Shown here piece by piece: positions 61,000 to 64,000 of a stretch of DNA of 64,000 nucleotides. The notes beneath the pieces were generated by a model that saw only the letters and a list, made by a program, of their open reading frames with translations, did no database searches and was not told the origin of the DNA. Source of the DNA: CAWEQO01 sp963811225 (GTDB lineage: Bacteria > Chloroflexota > Anaerolineae > Anaerolineales > Anaerolineaceae); assembly GCA_963811225.1 (NCBI GenBank), contig CAWEQO010000002.1:1-64000 (forward strand), written 5' to 3'. How positions within the stretch are numbered: position 1 is the first letter of the stretch; the number at the start of each line of letters is the position of its first letter. The position numbers and the translations under genes are program-made.

Positions 61000-62214
61000 A
61001 TGAACCGAATCACAAGCATTTACCACGAGTTTCCAAAGACATTTTGGACGCTGATTGCTGCGATGTTCATCGATGGGTTGGGCGGGGCGCTGATCTTCCC
61101 GTTCCTGTCGCTGTACGTGACGCAGAAGTTCGACGTGGGCCTGACCGAGGTCGGCTGGATGTTCTTCATCTTCGCGGGGGCCAGCCTGGTGGGCAGCGCC
61201 ATCGGCGGGGCAGTCAGCGACCGGTTCGGGCGCAAGACGATGATCATCATCGGGCTGGTGTTCAGCGCCATGACGTCGCTGTCACTGGGGTTCGTCGAGA
61301 AGCTGAACGTGTTCTACGTGCTGGCGGGGGTGGTGGGGCTGATGTCCAACGCGGCCGGGCCGGCGCACCAGGCGATGGTGGCGGACATCCTGCCGGAAGA
61401 GAAGCGCACGCAGGGCTTCGGGCTGCTGCGGGTGGTGGCGAACCTGGCGGTGACCATCGGTCCGCTGATCGGCGGGCTGCTGATCGGCATCTCGTACCTG
61501 CTGCTGTTCATCATCGACGCCGTGGCGAGCACCATCACGGCGGCGCTGGTGTTCTTCCTGCTGCCGGAAACGAAACCATTAAAGGAAGCGGGGGAGCCGG
61601 AGGCCAGCATGGGCTCCACGATGGCGGGGTACGGGGCCGTGCTGAGCGACTGGGTGTTCATGGTGTTCGTGCTGATCTCGATCTTCATGATCACGATCTA
61701 CATGCAGATGAACAGCACGCTGCCGGTGTTCCTGCGAGACGTGCACGGCATCCCGGCGCGCGGCTTTGGCTACCTTTTGAGCGTGAACGCCGCCATGGTG
61801 GTGGGGATGCAGTTTTGGATCACGCGCCGCACGGAAAAGACGCCCCCGCTGACGCTGATGGTGGTCGGTGCGCTGCTGTATGCGCTGGGGTTCGCGCTGT
61901 TCGGGTTCGTGGGAACGTGGTCGATGTTCGCGCTGGCGATCATGATCATAACGCTCGGCGAGATGCTGGTAAGCCCAACATCGCAGGCGCTGGTGGCGCA
62001 CTTCGCCCCGGCGGACATGCGCGGGCGCTACATGGCGGTGTACGGAGTGGTGTGGATCATCCCATCGATGTTTGGGCCGCTGGCGGCGGGGTATATCATG
62101 GACAACTACAACCCGAACCTGGTATGGTACCTGGGCGGGCTGATCCTGGTGGGGGCGGCGGTGGGGTATGTGTTCTTGCAGCTGCGGGTGGGGGGACGGT
62201 TTGTGAAAGTATAA
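61000..62214 (+). CDS. major facilitator superfamily transporter
   Basis: A 404-residue MFS permease with 12 predicted membrane helices. The motif-A loop between helices 2 and 3 is present (GGAVSDRFGRKTMIIIG) and the N- and C-halves are symmetric (second motif-like WITRRTEKTPPL). It resembles drug/multidrug:H+ antiporters of the MdtG type, but substrate cannot be deduced. It is divergent from the radical SAM operon, from which it is separated by ~185 bp, so it could export that operon's product; this is inference. A terminator follows. Confidence 0.94.
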   Translation: MNRITSIYHEFPKTFWTLIAAMFIDGLGGALIFPFLSLYVTQKFDVGLTEVGWMFFIFAGASLVGSAIGGAVSDRFGRKTMIIIGLVFSAMTSLSLGFVEKLNVFYVLAGVVGLMSNAAGPAHQAMVADILPEEKRTQGFGLLRVVANLAVTIGPLIGGLLIGISYLLLFIIDAVASTITAALVFFLLPETKPLKEAGEPEASMGSTMAGYGAVLSDWVFMVFVLISIFMITIYMQMNSTLPVFLRDVHGIPARGFGYLLSVNAAMVVGMQFWITRRTEKTPPLTLMVVGALLYALGFALFGFVGTWSMFALAIMIITLGEMLVSPTSQALVAHFAPADMRGRYMAVYGVVWIIPSMFGPLAAGYIMDNYNPNLVWYLGGLILVGAAVGYVFLQLRVGGRFVKV

Positions 62215-62217
62215 GTT

Positions 62218-62256
62218 AATGAAAATCAGCAGGTTATAAGCCTGCTGATTTTCATT
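62218..62256 (+). terminator. terminator between convergent genes
   Basis: Perfect 16-bp arms AATGAAAATCAGCAGG / CCTGCTGATTTTCATT (62218-62233, 62241-62256), 7-nt loop, T-rich flanks on both strands. Confidence 0.92.
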
Positions 62257-62267
62257 CTAAAAATATT

Positions 62268-62570
62268 TTACTCGCTCTTTTTGCCCAGCCCGCCGACGCC
62301 GTCCCGGCCTTCGGGAGCCATGCGGGTGGCGATGATTTGTACCCGCTCCATTTTTTCTTCTTTGTCGTCTTTCATTAAGATGCGCAGGTATTCGCCGACG
62401 CTGTCGATCGGCAGGGTGACGGTTTGCTTGCAGGGTGATGAGGCGCATTTCTCGTGCAGGAGCTCGTCCTCTCCGGCATAGATGCGCAGGTTGAGCGTGC
62501 CCTGAAAGTCTTCGATCTCGACGGTGAATTCATCGCCGGCGACGGCGTAGGTTGAGTATTTCTGGTTCAT
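62268..62570 (-). CDS. hypothetical small protein
   Basis: A 100-residue protein, MNQKYSTYAVAGDEFTVEIEDFQGTLNLRIYAGEDELLHEKCASSPCKQTVTLPIDSVGEYLRILMKDDKEEKMERVQII..., beta-rich with one CxxxxxC pair and a charged tail. I recognise no family. It has a good ribosome site (GAGGAGG) and shares a terminator with the convergent MFS gene. It is divergent from the glgC-like gene across 223 bp, a gap with AT-rich sequence and no other feature I can support. Confidence 0.65.
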   Translation of the reverse strand: MNQKYSTYAVAGDEFTVEIEDFQGTLNLRIYAGEDELLHEKCASSPCKQTVTLPIDSVGEYLRILMKDDKEEKMERVQIIATRMAPEGRDGVGGLGKKSE

Positions 62571-62793
62571 GTGTCCTCCTCGGTTGTCCCGCCGTTGAGT
62601 GGCGGGGATTCCCCCATAGTTGGATTATAACGGATGGATGTTGTTCCCGTCAGCGGCGACGGGCCTATATTTCTATCAATTTAGATTACAATCATTAATG
62701 CAGATCAGCCACGCAGTGCGGGTTGGGAAGCCAAGGCACGTTTTCAAACACAAATGTCAGGTTCAGCTTAGTTCTCGGGGAAAGGAGAATGGA

Positions 62794-64000
62794 ATGCCAG
62801 GTTTAAACGATATCCTTGCGGTCATTTTAGGCGGTGGAAGAGGGAGCCGGTTGTGGCCTCTCACCCAGCAGCGGTCGAAGCCGGCGGTGCCAATTGCGGG
62901 GAAGTACCGTTTGATCGACATCCCGATCAGCAACTGCATCAATTCCGGCATCTACCGGGTTGCGGTGCTGACGCAGTTCAACTCGGTGTCGCTGCACCGG
63001 CACATTTCGCGCACCTACCAGTTCGACCCGTTCCACCAGGGCTGGGTGCAGATTTGGGCCGCAGAGCAAACCATGGAGAACACGGACTGGTACCAGGGCA
63101 CAGCCGACGCGGTCCGCAAGCAGCGCCTGGAGATCTTCTCGACCCGGGCGGAATACGTGCTGGTGCTGGCCGGCGACCACCTGTACCGGATGGACTACGA
63201 GCCGATGGCGCGTTACCATATCGAGAACGACGCGGACATCACCGTGGCGGTGCAGCCGGTGGCGCGCGAGGATGCGGGGCGGTTTGGCATCCTCAAGCGC
63301 GACCCGAGCGGAAAGATCACAAGCTTTGCCGAGAAACCGCGCGACCCGGTGATCCAGTCGGGAATGGTCAGCCGGGACGACGAAAAGCGGCCTTTCCTGG
63401 GCTCGATGGGCATCTACCTTTTCAAGACGCGGGTGATGTTCGAGCTGTTGAGCAACCCTGAGCTGGAAGACTTCGGCGGGGATGTGATCCCGTTTGCGAT
63501 CAACAACTATTCGGTGTACGGCTTCGACTTCGACGGATTCTGGGCCGACATTGGAACGATCCGCTCGTTCTACGAGACCAACCTGGCGCTGGCCCGACCG
63601 GACACACCGTTCAACTTCTTCGGCCCCGAGAAGCAGATCTACACCCGGCCGCGCTTCCTGCCGGGGTCGATCCTGAGCAATGTCACGCTTGAAAACGCGA
63701 TGGTCGCCGAGGGCTGCTCGATTGAAAACGCGACCGTGATCCACTCCATCGTGGGCATCCGCAGCCAGATCCGCTCGGGCTGCAGGGTGGAAAACACGGT
63801 GATGATGGGCTCGGACTACTACGACCGCAGCATCCCAGGATATCCGGGCGAGCTGCTGCCGATTGGCCTGGGAACCAACTGCCAGATCGACGGGGCGATC
63901 ATCGACAAAAACGCCCGCATCGGCAGCGACGTGGTGATCCGGCCTTTCCCGGAGGGCACGGACCTGAATGGGGACAACTGGGTCGTGCGCGACGGCATCG
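62794..64000 (+). CDS. glgC: glucose-1-phosphate adenylyltransferase, cut by window end
   Basis: At least 402 residues; the window ends inside the gene. N-terminal nucleotide site DILAVILGGGRGSRLWPLTQQRSKPAVPIAGKYRLIDIPISNCINSG, then GTADAVRKQ, VLAGDHLYRMDY, AEKP and WADIGTIRSFYETNLAL, followed by a left-handed beta-helix (LENAMVAEGCSIENATVIHSIVGIRSQIRSGC), the standard ADP-glucose pyrophosphorylase architecture. It makes ADP-glucose for glycogen. ATG 62794 has AAAGGAG 6 nt upstream. No glgA/B neighbour is visible, since the region beyond is cut off. Confidence 0.95.
   Translation, partial: MPGLNDILAVILGGGRGSRLWPLTQQRSKPAVPIAGKYRLIDIPISNCINSGIYRVAVLTQFNSVSLHRHISRTYQFDPFHQGWVQIWAAEQTMENTDWYQGTADAVRKQRLEIFSTRAEYVLVLAGDHLYRMDYEPMARYHIENDADITVAVQPVAREDAGRFGILKRDPSGKITSFAEKPRDPVIQSGMVSRDDEKRPFLGSMGIYLFKTRVMFELLSNPELEDFGGDVIPFAINNYSVYGFDFDGFWADIGTIRSFYETNLALARPDTPFNFFGPEKQIYTRPRFLPGSILSNVTLENAMVAEGCSIENATVIHSIVGIRSQIRSGCRVENTVMMGSDYYDRSIPGYPGELLPIGLGTNCQIDGAIIDKNARIGSDVVIRPFPEGTDLNGDNWVVRDGI

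Overview
This 64 kb window is a GC-rich bacterial chromosome segment. Gene content (DUF951, a Ycf45-type AAA/R3H ATPase, DUF2804, tandem SAM hydrolases, a DsbA-cyclophilin lipoprotein, a long TspO-like protein) and the dense intergenic palindromes suggest a Chloroflexota (Anaerolineae-like) genome. That placement is inference from family recognition; there is no rRNA or other phylogenetic marker in the window, and I see no tRNA.

Layout. 1-11 kb: DUF951, a Rad50/SMC-like ATPase with a co-transcribed partner, DUF72, an aminotransferase, a frameshifted sugar nucleotidyltransferase, a GNAT-like protein and the AAA/R3H ATPase. 11-26 kb: thymidylate kinase, a lipoprotein fusing a DsbA-like domain to a cyclophilin (with an in-frame UGA exactly at the first active-site Cys), PrsW-like protease, DedA, membrane MutS-like ATPase, SDR, DUF2804, M23 peptidase, HEAT protein, an ABC exporter with a GbsR-type regulator, and two SAM hydrolases. 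26-49 kb: ECF S-component-like protein, frameshifted ComEC, three regularly spaced DnaA boxes, folE, TspO-like protein, two aldo/keto reductases facing an AraC regulator, HtrA, PspC, a large PAS-GGDEF-EAL protein, an AT-rich restriction-modification pair, YjjX-like NTPase, a B12 radical SAM protein and a NarL-type two-component system. 49.5-55.5 kb: one CRISPR array with no cas genes in view, split by two insertion sequences whose target duplications can be read exactly; its distal repeats are enlarged from 37 to 59 bp. 55.5-64 kb: YjbQ, a five-gene operon (two SPASM radical SAM proteins, a methyltransferase and two glycosyltransferases), an MFS transporter and a truncated glgC.

Cross-cutting observations. 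(1) The UGA in the DsbA-like domain is followed at canonical distance by a perfect 7-bp hairpin resembling a bacterial SECIS, written in locally rare codons: a candidate selenoprotein. (2) Several intergenic hairpin families keep loop and flank but change both arms in compensation. (3) Four genes start exactly 6 nt after a TATAAT box, and two more about 9 nt after one, suggesting leaderless transcripts. (4) At least six genes carry single-base frameshifts that restore family-consistent proteins when corrected, so either the assembly has indels or these genes are decaying; this caution also applies to the UGA.
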